This document shows positions 1-5,740 of a DNA stretch of 6,560 nucleotides, piece by piece. The stretch spans positions 1-6,560 of the forward strand of contig CALJDB010000174.1 of assembly GCA_938023775.1 (NCBI GenBank). Reading direction: 5' to 3'. Position numbers and translations under genes: made by a program. Below the pieces are notes generated by a model. The model searched no databases, had not been told where the DNA came from, and saw nothing but the letters and a program-made list of their open reading frames with translations. This DNA comes from an uncultured Clostridia bacterium (GTDB lineage Bacteria; Bacillota; Clostridia; Oscillospirales; Oscillospiraceae). The first letter of the stretch is position 1. Each line of letters opens with the position of its first letter.

Positions 1-72
1 CCCCGAAGGGGCGTGCGCTGAGCGGAGTGAATCCTTTTCAACCGAGAGCCCAGCGAAGCGGGTCTCGGTTGA
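1..72. repeat. Dispersed ~73-bp repeat, copy 1 (cut by window edge)
   Basis: This matches 2077-2149. The first 41 bases are identical, as are the last 21 (52-72 against 2129-2149), with a few changes and one indel between them. It holds a small hairpin (cccc-gaa-gggg, 1-11) and a larger one with 10-bp arms at 38-47 and 63-72, a further 3-bp stem inside (49-51 with 60-62) and an A/G-rich loop. It begins 6 bp after the stop codon of the upstream gene. There is no U-run after the hairpin on either strand, so it does not look like a standard intrinsic terminator. It may continue to the left of the window. A REP-like or small mobile palindromic element is the best description. Confidence 0.8.
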
Positions 73-78
73 GCTCTG

Positions 79-1815
79 CTATTCCGCCTTCTCGTAAGGC
101 GAATCCAGATTCTTTGTGATCGTCGGGGTGCAGAGACCGTGGTAGCAGTAGCCGTTGTCGAGGGTGCTGATGTTGTAGTCGGCGATGAAGACGATCTTCA
201 GCTCCTTGCCGCCGGAGATGTCGGCTTCTACGGCGATGGGGTCGGTCTGCCAGTGGTAGAGCGTCTCGGACTTGTAGATGCGCTCGCCGTCGAGCCAGAG
301 CTCGAAGCTGGCGTTGGCGTTCGCCGTGTCCTCGCGGCGCACGGCGAGGCTGGCTGTAAAGAGATCGTAGTTCCCGCCGAGGTCGAAGGTCAGGCTCGCG
401 CCGTTTGCGCCGAAGATCCAGCCGTCCGTGAACTCCGTGCCATCCAGACTCTCGAAGGTGCTGGCGCTGCGGAAGATCGTGCCGTCCTTTTCGGCATAGT
501 CCATCTCCGCGAGGGAGACGGGCAGATAAGCGCGCAGCTCGTCGCGCACGTCTTCAAGCTCGGGCAGCTCGCGGACCTTAATCGCCGCGTCCAGAATGGC
601 GATGGCATCCGGCAGGTTTTCGCGCACATGATCGTATTTTTCGCGCGCCTCGGTCTCCTTATCCTCCGCGAAGCGCTTCTCCAGCGCCTCGAGCGCGGCG
701 GTGAGCGCCGCGTTTTCGCCGCCGAGGGCGGTGTTTTCGTCCTTCAGAAGCGCAAAGGCGTCGGCGTAATTTTCGCCGGCATAGAGCTCGTCGGCGCGCT
801 TCACGGCGTCGCTCGCCTGCTTGTCCTCCGCGGCGTCGAGATAGCCGTCCATCGCGGTCTGCATCGCCTCGGTCTCGTGGTCATAGCGCTCCATCGTCTG
901 GCGCAGGAGCTCCGCCGCCGCCTGATAATCGGCGAGCGCGGCGAGATTTTCCGCCTCCTCCAGCGTGCTGCGCTCCAAAAGCTCGTGGCAGGCGAGTAGC
1001 TTGCTGTCGAGCTTTTCGCTGAAGGTCTCATAGGTCTCCAGCGTGTCGCGCCCGGCTTCGAGCGCGAGCACCGCCGCGCCGTAATCGCCGGTCTGGATGG
1101 CGACGTCCGCCGAGGAGAGCACGCTCTCGGCGTATTTGTCGAGGCAGACCGCCGCCTGCTCCTGCGAGCTTTTATAGTCGCCGTCGGCTTCGATGACGAG
1201 CAGATATTCCTCGCGCGCGGCGAGGTATTCGCCGTTCAAAAACAGCTTGTCCGCCGCGTCGCGGTGGTCGCGCGAGGCGGTCAGCGCGCGGAAGGAGGCG
1301 TAAACGTCCTCGAGCATATCCGCCGCGCCCTCGCCGAAGGAGCCGAGCTGGGAGAGCTCGCGCGCCGCGGTCTCGGCGTCCACCTCGTGGGCGGAAAATG
1401 CGGCGCAGATATCCTCCGCCGCCTTGCGGATCTGGCTGTCCAGCCGCGCCGAGCGCGTTCCCGCGGCGGCGTCGGTGGTGTTCCAGTAGATCGTGAGCGC
1501 GCGGTCATAGTCGCCGGCGCGGATGGCGCGGCCGATGCGTGCGCCGGGCTGGACGAACAAGATCGCCGCCGCGATGACGAGCACGGCGAGCACCGCCGCC
1601 GCGCCGTAGAGCAGCTTCTGCTTCTGGCTGCGCGTGGCTTTGGGGCGGACGCGCTTGGGCTTTTTGCCGCCGTCGTCCTCCTTCCAGACCTCCGTCTCGG
1701 CGGTCATCCGGGTAAAGAGCGCGGCGTCCGTCTCCTGTGCGGGAACGTGGCAGTCCGGGCAGAGCTCCTCGCCGTCCGGCAGCGCCTTGCCGCATTTTGC
1801 GCAGTATTTCGCCAA
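79..1815 (-). CDS. Zinc-ribbon, single-pass membrane protein with helical repeat region and NPCBM-like C-terminal domain
   Basis: This 578-residue protein has four visible parts. Residues 5-22 form a zinc ribbon with two CxxC knuckles (C5, C8, C19, C22). Residues 50-68 are strongly basic, and residues 69-88 form one hydrophobic membrane helix. Residues ~95-430 are Ala/Glu-rich and helical with TPR-like spacing (phrases such as GDYDRAL, GEYLAAREEY, GDYGAAV). Residues ~454-565 resemble an NPCBM/NEW2 carbohydrate-binding-type domain (DLGGNYDLF, FELWLDGERIYKSE). The basic flank suggests the zinc ribbon is cytoplasmic and the rest extracellular. The start is TTG, supported by a well-placed Shine-Dalgarno (GAGGGTGA) about 7 bases upstream. 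A 337-bp interval separates it from the capA operon, so it probably has its own promoter. The function is unknown. A role in surface sensing or wall-polysaccharide binding is inference. The domain calls rest on pattern recognition, and the NPCBM call is the less certain. Confidence 0.85.
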   Translation of the reverse strand: MAKYCAKCGKALPDGEELCPDCHVPAQETDAALFTRMTAETEVWKEDDGGKKPKRVRPKATRSQKQKLLYGAAAVLAVLVIAAAILFVQPGARIGRAIRAGDYDRALTIYWNTTDAAAGTRSARLDSQIRKAAEDICAAFSAHEVDAETAARELSQLGSFGEGAADMLEDVYASFRALTASRDHRDAADKLFLNGEYLAAREEYLLVIEADGDYKSSQEQAAVCLDKYAESVLSSADVAIQTGDYGAAVLALEAGRDTLETYETFSEKLDSKLLACHELLERSTLEEAENLAALADYQAAAELLRQTMERYDHETEAMQTAMDGYLDAAEDKQASDAVKRADELYAGENYADAFALLKDENTALGGENAALTAALEALEKRFAEDKETEAREKYDHVRENLPDAIAILDAAIKVRELPELEDVRDELRAYLPVSLAEMDYAEKDGTIFRSASTFESLDGTEFTDGWIFGANGASLTFDLGGNYDLFTASLAVRREDTANANASFELWLDGERIYKSETLYHWQTDPIAVEADISGGKELKIVFIADYNISTLDNGYCYHGLCTPTITKNLDSPYEKAE

Positions 1816-1821
1816 ATCAAG

Positions 1822-1829
1822 TCACCCTC
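1822..1829 (-). promoter_or_regulatory. Shine-Dalgarno site fixing the TTG start of the zinc-ribbon gene
   Basis: The minus strand reads GAGGGTGA, ending about 6 bases before the TTG at 1815-1813. No in-frame ATG gives the zinc ribbon (its first Cys is residue 5), so this site decides in favour of the TTG start. Confidence 0.7.
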
Positions 1830-1881
1830 TCTTTTTTGCTTTGTATGGGTATTTTAAAGGATAAATGCATCAAACTTGCGT

Positions 1882-1899
1882 TCTGCGCGGTAGCGCAGA
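1882..1899. repeat. Short perfect inverted repeat (7-bp arms, 4-nt loop)
   Basis: The arms TCTGCGC (1882-1888) and GCGCAGA (1893-1899) flank ggta. It lies about 67 bp upstream of the TTG start, in the probable promoter/leader of the zinc-ribbon gene. It could be an operator or a small leader hairpin. It has no adjacent U-run, so a terminator is unlikely. A function cannot be assigned from sequence. Confidence 0.5.
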
Positions 1900-1941
1900 C
1901 AAATTTTCAAAAGCCTCGCTTAAGTTCGCGCCCGCCCTAAA

Positions 1942-2061
1942 GGACTAGCGCCTACGGCGCGTCGCAGCGCGAATAGAGTCAAATCCATTTTTCGGCGCGA
2001 CACGTGCGTGCGAAAAAATACTCTGCGCGGAGCGCGACGCGCCGCTTTGCGGCGCTAGTCC
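1942..2061. repeat. 120-bp palindromic element, MITE/REP-like
   Basis: The ends are perfect 11-bp inverted repeats, GGACTAGCGCC (1942-1952) and GGCGCTAGTCC (2051-2061). Moving inward, a 10-bp arm (1956-1965) pairs with 2034-2043, then AGAGT (1975-1979) pairs with ACTCT (2020-2024). The centre has ATTTTTCG (1987-1994) opposite CGAAAAAAT (2011-2019). Almost the whole segment can therefore fold on itself in DNA or RNA. It has no coding potential. The structure fits a miniature inverted-repeat element or a large REP-type extragenic palindrome. I see no clear target-site duplication. The ~73-bp repeat begins only 15 bp away, and the two may form one composite element. Confidence 0.65.
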
Positions 2062-2076
2062 CTTGGGGAACGTGCG

Positions 2077-2149
2077 CCCCGAAGGGGCGTGCGCTGAGCG
2101 GAGTGAATCCTTTTCAAGCGAGAGCGTAAGCGAAGCGGGTCTCGGTTGA
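2077..2149. repeat. Dispersed ~73-bp repeat, copy 2
   Basis: This is the full partner of the copy at 1-72, in the same orientation. Its main hairpin has 10-bp arms at 2114-2123 and 2140-2149 with one mismatch that copy 1 lacks. It starts 3 bp after the TGA of capA-like gene 2, just as copy 1 starts 6 bp after the stop of the zinc-ribbon gene. On the minus strand the hairpin is followed by GAAAAGG rather than U's. Its placement after stop codons suggests a transcript 3'-end role such as RNA stabilisation, or insertion tolerated at gene ends. Both are inference. Confidence 0.8.
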
Positions 2150-2152
2150 AGT

Positions 2153-3289
2153 TCAGTGGAACGCGCTGTAGTCGATGGACAAATCCGGTCCCGTAAACGT
2201 CCCGTCTAACTTGCTCATCGCGCGGTCATACGCCTCGGATCCCTCCTCAAGCGGCTGGGGCTGGTAGTCGTTATAGGCGTCCGCGCCGCTGAGCTTGCAG
2301 GGGATGAGCGCCGTGGAATCGAGCGTGATGCTCCCGTCCGGGTCGCGGCGGAATGTTGCCTGCGCGATGGCGGTGTCGCGGTCGCGCGGGGCGGTGTTGC
2401 CGCCGAAGCTCCAGTTGCCGAGGGAATAGAGGATCCAGCCGCCGTTATAGCTCTCCGCGCGCTGCAAAACGTGCGGGTGGCAGCCGTAAACGATGTCTGC
2501 TCCGGCGTCGATCGCGGCGCGTCCGAGCGTCTCCTGCCCCGCCGTCACCTGATAGCTGCCCTCCAAGCCCCAGTGGGGCGCGAAGACGACGATGTCCGCC
2601 CCGGCTTCGCGCAGCGCGGCGATGGCGGCCGTGACCGTCCCGGTGCTGCCGAGCTCCGGGTAGAGCGCGCAGTAAATACCGACGGTGGGACCGTCGCCGC
2701 TTTGGTAGAGATAGCTCTCGCCGTCCCCGGCGTAAGCGACGCCGACGGCGTCCAGCGCCGCGCGCGTGTCGGCTTTGCCCTGCTCTAAATAGTCGTTCGC
2801 GTGGTTATTCGCGAGCGTTACGAACTCAATGCCGCCCGCGGGCAAAATCTGCGCCAGCGCGGGGTCGGATTTGAACACGAAGGTCGCGCCGGAGCTCTGC
2901 TCCGCGGTCGTGAACACGCTTTCGAGGTTTGCGGCGCTGAGATAATCGTCCGCAAAATACTGCGCCGTCGCCGCGAAGGGATAGGCGTAATCGTCGCCGA
3001 CGACGTTCTCGAACGCGACGGAGAGCCCCTTGTGGTGCTGGCTGCTCGCGAGCGTGCAGTCCCCGACGAAGGAGAGTGTGAAATATTCCGGTTCCGGCTC
3101 CGGCGTCGGAGTCGGGGTGGGCTCCGGCGTGGGTTCGGGCGTCGGCGTCGGCGTCGGGGTCGGGGTCGGCGCGGCGGTGGGCGTCGGCGTCGGCTCCGGC
3201 TCCGCTGCGGTGCGCGGGAGCAGCGCGATCGCCGCGGCTGCGGCGAGCACTAAGATCACGAGCGTGATGGCGGTAACAAGCTTTTTCAT
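2153..3289 (-). CDS. CapA family (PGA_cap) membrane-anchored protein, second copy
   Basis: This 378-residue protein has an N-terminal membrane anchor or uncleaved signal (residues 5-24, no lipobox Cys). A Pro-rich linker of Thr-Pro and Glu-Pro repeats follows (~30-68), then one CapA/PGA_cap domain with a metallophosphatase-like fold. Family motifs are visible: GDC (76-78), NLE (121-123), LANNH (159-163), HWGLE (239-243), GCHPH (269-273) and SLGNW (289-293). The Asp, Asn and His residues in them are the expected metal and active-site positions. The domain should lie outside the membrane. Bacillus CapA/PgsA takes part in poly-gamma-glutamate synthesis or export, but no capB or capC partner is here, so the substrate is unknown. 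It starts 9 bp after the upstream paralogue's stop, has no strong Shine-Dalgarno and probably depends on that paralogue's translation. It is clearly a duplicate of that gene. Confidence 0.9.
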   Translation of the reverse strand: MKKLVTAITLVILVLAAAAAIALLPRTAAEPEPTPTPTAAPTPTPTPTPTPEPTPEPTPTPTPEPEPEYFTLSFVGDCTLASSQHHKGLSVAFENVVGDDYAYPFAATAQYFADDYLSAANLESVFTTAEQSSGATFVFKSDPALAQILPAGGIEFVTLANNHANDYLEQGKADTRAALDAVGVAYAGDGESYLYQSGDGPTVGIYCALYPELGSTGTVTAAIAALREAGADIVVFAPHWGLEGSYQVTAGQETLGRAAIDAGADIVYGCHPHVLQRAESYNGGWILYSLGNWSFGGNTAPRDRDTAIAQATFRRDPDGSITLDSTALIPCKLSGADAYNDYQPQPLEEGSEAYDRAMSKLDGTFTGPDLSIDYSAFH

Positions 3290-3298
3290 ATCGCAGTC

Positions 3299-4453
3299 TT
3301 ATTCGTTGTTCGAGTAGTTATAGCCGATGGAGAGGTCGCTGCCGCTGAACGTGCCGTTCAGCTTGCTCAGCACGCGCTGATAGCCCTCGCTGTCTTTGTC
3401 ATAGAGCACGGGCTGATAGTTGTTCCAGCCCGTCTCGCCGCTGCACGCGCAGGGAATCTCCTCCCGCTCCGTGACGGATACCGTGCCGTCCGCGGCGCGC
3501 TCCACCGTCAGGCGGAGGATGAAGGTGTCCTTGTCGCGCGGGTTGGTGTTGCCGCCGAAGGTCCAGTTGCCCATGCTGTAATAAATATAGTGTCCGTTAT
3601 ACTCCTCGCTCGGCTGGAGCGTGTGGGGGTGGCTGCCGTAGACAAAGTCCGCGCCCGCGTCGATGGCGAGGTGGCCCTGCGCGCGCTGGGTGTCGTTCAC
3701 GCGGTAGCTGCCCTCGTCGCCCCAGTGGAGCGCCGCGATGATGAAGTCCGCCCCGGCGTCCTTCACGGCGGCGATCCCGGCGCGAATCTGCTCGTCCGTG
3801 CCGAAGGAGACGGCGTAAACGCCGATGCGCAGCCCGCGCTCGGTCTCGTAAACGGTCCACTCGTCGCGCCCGGCGTAAGCGACGCCGACGGCGTCGACCG
3901 CAGCCTTCGTGTCGTCATAGCCCTGCTGCCCGTAATCGAGGACATGGTTATTCGCGAGCGTCACGAACTCCACGCTGCCCTCGCTCAGCACCTGCGCATA
4001 GTCCGCGCTCGTCTTGAAGGTGAAGGTCTTGGCACGCATATCCGTCGAGGTCGTGAGGCAGCACTCCAGATTCGCCATCGTGAAATCGTCATCGCGGAAA
4101 ATGTCGACCGTCTTGGCGAAGGGATAGGCAAAGTCGCCGCCGGTGATCGTGTCGTAGCCGTTCGCACCGCCCTGAAAGCCGATGGCGGAGGCGAGGGTGC
4201 AGTCGCCGATGAAGTGGAGCGTAAAAACCTCCGGTTCCGGCGTCGGCGTGGGTTCGGGCGTTGGGGTGGGCTCCGGCGTCGGTTCCGCCGTCTCCTCCGG
4301 CGCCGCGGTCGGTGCGGGGGTCTGCGTGACTGCCGGCGCGGGGTCCGGCTGCGCCGCGGCGCGCTCGGCGCGGGCGCGCACGAAGCCGACCGCGCCCAGC
4401 GCGATCACCAGCAGGAGCAAAATCAGCTTTTCCGCTGCTTTCCGTCCGTTCAT
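3299..4453 (-). CDS. CapA family (PGA_cap) membrane-anchored protein, first copy
   Basis: This 384-residue protein has the same layout as its downstream neighbour. It has a hydrophobic anchor (residues ~9-26) and a Pro-rich Thr-Pro/Glu-Pro linker (~38-75), followed by a CapA/PGA_cap domain. Motifs seen are GDC (83-85), NLE (128-130), LANNH (166-170), HWGDE (243-247), GSHPH (273-277) and SMGNW (293-297). Both paralogues share a distinctive stretch after the last motif (FGGNTxPRDxDT) and a similar C-terminus (SKLxGTFxGxDLSI). That points to tandem duplication rather than independent acquisition. The ATG overlaps the prfB stop (ATGA), so translation is probably coupled to prfB. The upstream ribosome signal is only a weak GAAGAA. 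The likely role is at the cell surface, acting on a polymer or phospho-substrate. Which one cannot be told from sequence. Confidence 0.9.
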   Translation of the reverse strand: MNGRKAAEKLILLLLVIALGAVGFVRARAERAAAQPDPAPAVTQTPAPTAAPEETAEPTPEPTPTPEPTPTPEPEVFTLHFIGDCTLASAIGFQGGANGYDTITGGDFAYPFAKTVDIFRDDDFTMANLECCLTTSTDMRAKTFTFKTSADYAQVLSEGSVEFVTLANNHVLDYGQQGYDDTKAAVDAVGVAYAGRDEWTVYETERGLRIGVYAVSFGTDEQIRAGIAAVKDAGADFIIAALHWGDEGSYRVNDTQRAQGHLAIDAGADFVYGSHPHTLQPSEEYNGHYIYYSMGNWTFGGNTNPRDKDTFILRLTVERAADGTVSVTEREEIPCACSGETGWNNYQPVLYDKDSEGYQRVLSKLNGTFSGSDLSIGYNYSNNE

Positions 4454-5556
4454 TTCTTCGCGTTCTGGCTCAGGTAGGCGTTGATGAAGCCGTCGATGTC
4501 GCCGTCCATGACGTTGCCGATGTTGCCGTTTTCATAGCCGGTGCGCGTGTCCTTCACGAGCGTGTAGGGCATGAAAACATAGCTGCGGATGGCGGAGCCG
4601 AAGTCGATCTTCATCTGTACGCCCTTGATGTCGCTGATTTTTTCGAGGTGCTCGCGCTCCTTGATCTCGGCGAGCTTGGCGCGCAGCATCTCCTTGCAGT
4701 TTTCGAGGTTCTGGAAGTGGCTGCGCTCCACCTGGCTGGACACGACGATGCCGGTCGGCAGGTGGGTCAGGCGCACGGCGGAGGAGGTCTTGTTGACCTT
4801 CTGCCCGCCCGCGCCGGAGGAGCGGTAAACGTCCATCTTGATGTCGTCGTCGCGCAGCTCGATCTCGCTCGTGTCCGTGATCTCCGGCATGACCTCCACG
4901 GCGGCGAAGCTCGTCTGGCGGCGGCCCGAGGCGTCGAACGGGGAGATGCGCACGAGGCGGTGGACGCCGTTTTCGCTCTTCAGGAAGCCGTAAGCGTTCT
5001 CGCCCTCAATCTTGATGGTGGCGGACTTGATGCCCGCCTCGTCGCCGTCCTGCCAGTCGAGCAGGGTGTACTTGAAGCCGTGGCGCTCCGTCCAGCGGGT
5101 GTACATGCGGTAGAGCATGCTCGCCCAGTCCTGCGCCTCCGTGCCGCCCGCGCCGGGATGGAGCGTCAGGATGGCGTTGTTCGCGTCGTATTCGCCGGTC
5201 AGGAGCGTCTGGAGGCGCATTGTCTCCAGCTTTTCGCTGAGCTCGTCGAAGCCGGTCTTCAGCTCGTCGAGCATGCTGGCGTCGTTTTCCTCGATCGCCA
5301 TCTCGCAGATGGTGTAGAGGTCCTCCCAGCTGCTCTGGAGCTTTGCGTAGCCGTCCAGCTTGTTTTGCAGCTGCTTCGTGCGCTGCTGGTTTTTCTGCGC
5401 CGCGGCGACGTCGTTCCAGAAGCCCTCCGCCTCCGTTGCCGCCTGAAGCTCCTCCAGCTCCCGCCGCGCGTCGTCCAGCTTCAGCGCCTCTCCAAGCTCC
5501 GCAAGCGCAGGCTTGAGGCTGTTGAGCTTTCCCTTGTATTCGTCAAATTCGATCAT
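4450..5556 (-). CDS. prfB: Peptide chain release factor 2
   Basis: Release factor 2 recognises UGA and UAA stop codons on the ribosome and triggers hydrolysis of peptidyl-tRNA. The 368 residues match the usual family length. Diagnostic features are the SPF stop-codon-reading tripeptide (205-207), which separates RF2 from RF1, and the catalytic GGQ loop (250-252, in SSGAGGQKVNKT). The LHPGAGG motif (132-138) and a coiled N-terminal region (1-115) are also present. The ATG start has a GGAG Shine-Dalgarno 8 bases upstream and a near-consensus promoter beyond it. Many bacterial prfB genes carry an in-frame UGA with a +1 frameshift near codon 26. Here the equivalent Leu-Asp (residues 27-28, CTG GAC) is read straight through, so that autoregulation is absent. 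It is the first gene of an operon with two capA-like genes and overlaps the next gene by 4 bp. Confidence 0.97.
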   Translation of the reverse strand: MIEFDEYKGKLNSLKPALAELGEALKLDDARRELEELQAATEAEGFWNDVAAAQKNQQRTKQLQNKLDGYAKLQSSWEDLYTICEMAIEENDASMLDELKTGFDELSEKLETMRLQTLLTGEYDANNAILTLHPGAGGTEAQDWASMLYRMYTRWTERHGFKYTLLDWQDGDEAGIKSATIKIEGENAYGFLKSENGVHRLVRISPFDASGRRQTSFAAVEVMPEITDTSEIELRDDDIKMDVYRSSGAGGQKVNKTSSAVRLTHLPTGIVVSSQVERSHFQNLENCKEMLRAKLAEIKEREHLEKISDIKGVQMKIDFGSAIRSYVFMPYTLVKDTRTGYENGNIGNVMDGDIDGFINAYLSQNAKK

Positions 5557-5564
5557 GGTATCTT

Positions 5565-5568
5565 CTCC
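5565..5568 (-). promoter_or_regulatory. Shine-Dalgarno site of prfB
   Basis: GGAG on the minus strand (within TTGGAGAAG) lies 8 bases before the ATG at 5556-5554. It supports this start for the full-length release factor. Confidence 0.75.
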
Positions 5569-5597
5569 AACTCCCGAAAAATTTTTGAAATCAAATC

Positions 5598-5626
5598 ATT
5601 ATACAGTATTTTGCGCCGCTTGTAAA
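5598..5626 (-). promoter_or_regulatory. Housekeeping-type promoter of the prfB-capA-capA operon
   Basis: On the minus strand a -35 box TTTACA (5626-5621, one mismatch to TTGACA) is followed by a 17-bp spacer and a perfect -10 box TATAAT (5603-5598). The start of transcription should fall near 5591, giving a leader of about 35 nt. The leader is too short for a riboswitch. This is the best promoter in the window and should drive prfB and both capA-like genes. Confidence 0.85.
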
Positions 5627-5671
5627 GAAATTCGCGCAGAAAACCGGGGCAAAGAGGAGAGAACGGCAAAG

Positions 5672-5703
5672 GATCCCCCGGCCCGCAGCGGGACCGGGGG
5701 ATC
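5672..5703 (-). terminator. Strong GC hairpin after the DUF6273 gene, probable terminator
   Basis: GATCCCCCGG pairs with CCGGGGGATC, and an inner CCCG pairs with CGGG around a CTG loop, with a single bulged base. The hairpin lies between the DUF6273 stop (5741) and the prfB promoter. On the minus strand it is preceded by an A-run and followed by CTTTGCCGTTCTC, a weak U-tract. A second GGGGGATC at 5706-5713, followed on the plus strand by ttctttttt, could give an alternative hairpin that terminates plus-strand transcription, so the site may be bidirectional. Confidence 0.6.
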
Positions 5704-5740
5704 TGTGGGGGATCTTCTTTTTTGCGGGGAGCGGAGCGCG

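Larger units (their letters stand above)
1816..2152. other. 337-bp noncoding interval between capA-like gene 2 and the zinc-ribbon gene
   Basis: No credible gene lies here. Read on the minus strand it holds, in order, a copy of the ~73-bp repeat next to the capA stop, a 120-bp palindromic element, a mixed stretch with a short perfect inverted repeat, and an AT-rich leader before the TTG start. The leader contains a TAAAAT hexamer (1851-1856) that could be a -10 box, but no good -35 lies 16-18 bp upstream. A TTTGAT sits only 12 bp away. The promoter of the zinc-ribbon gene probably lies in 1850-1930 but I cannot place it firmly. No U-tailed terminator is visible for the upstream operon. Confidence 0.6.

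Noticed and set aside
38..72. Repeat hairpin as an intrinsic terminator
   Set aside because: There is no U-run after the stem on either strand in either copy. It is better described as a structured repeat.
139..999. Plus-strand open frame inside the zinc-ribbon gene
   Set aside because: It is opposite a coherent membrane protein, and its composition is that of a shadow frame.
1851..1856. TAAAAT as the -10 box of the zinc-ribbon gene
   Set aside because: No acceptable -35 lies 16-18 bp upstream, and TTTGAT is only 12 bp away. It is mentioned as a possibility but not listed as a promoter.
1..2149. CRISPR array or transposon ends flanking the zinc-ribbon gene
   Set aside because: Only two repeat copies are seen, 2 kb apart in direct orientation, with no spacers, no transposase and no clear target duplication. 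The intervening gene looks chromosomal in composition.
3030..3317. Plus-strand Gly-Val repeat protein
   Set aside because: The Gly-Val repeat is simply the reverse complement of the Thr-Pro/Glu-Pro linker codons of the capA-like gene.
3590..4477. Long plus-strand open frame opposite the first capA-like gene
   Set aside because: Same reason: composition is typical of an antisense frame, and the minus-strand protein carries conserved catalytic motifs.
5473..5500. Hidden programmed frameshift in prfB
   Set aside because: No in-frame stop occurs, the slippery CUU UGA is absent, and the purine run is not at the required spacing.
4648..5625. Long plus-strand open frame opposite prfB
   Set aside because: It is the antisense shadow of a gene with clear RF2 motifs. 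Its translation is Val/Leu/Ala/Arg-rich with no recognisable domain, as expected opposite GC-rich coding DNA.
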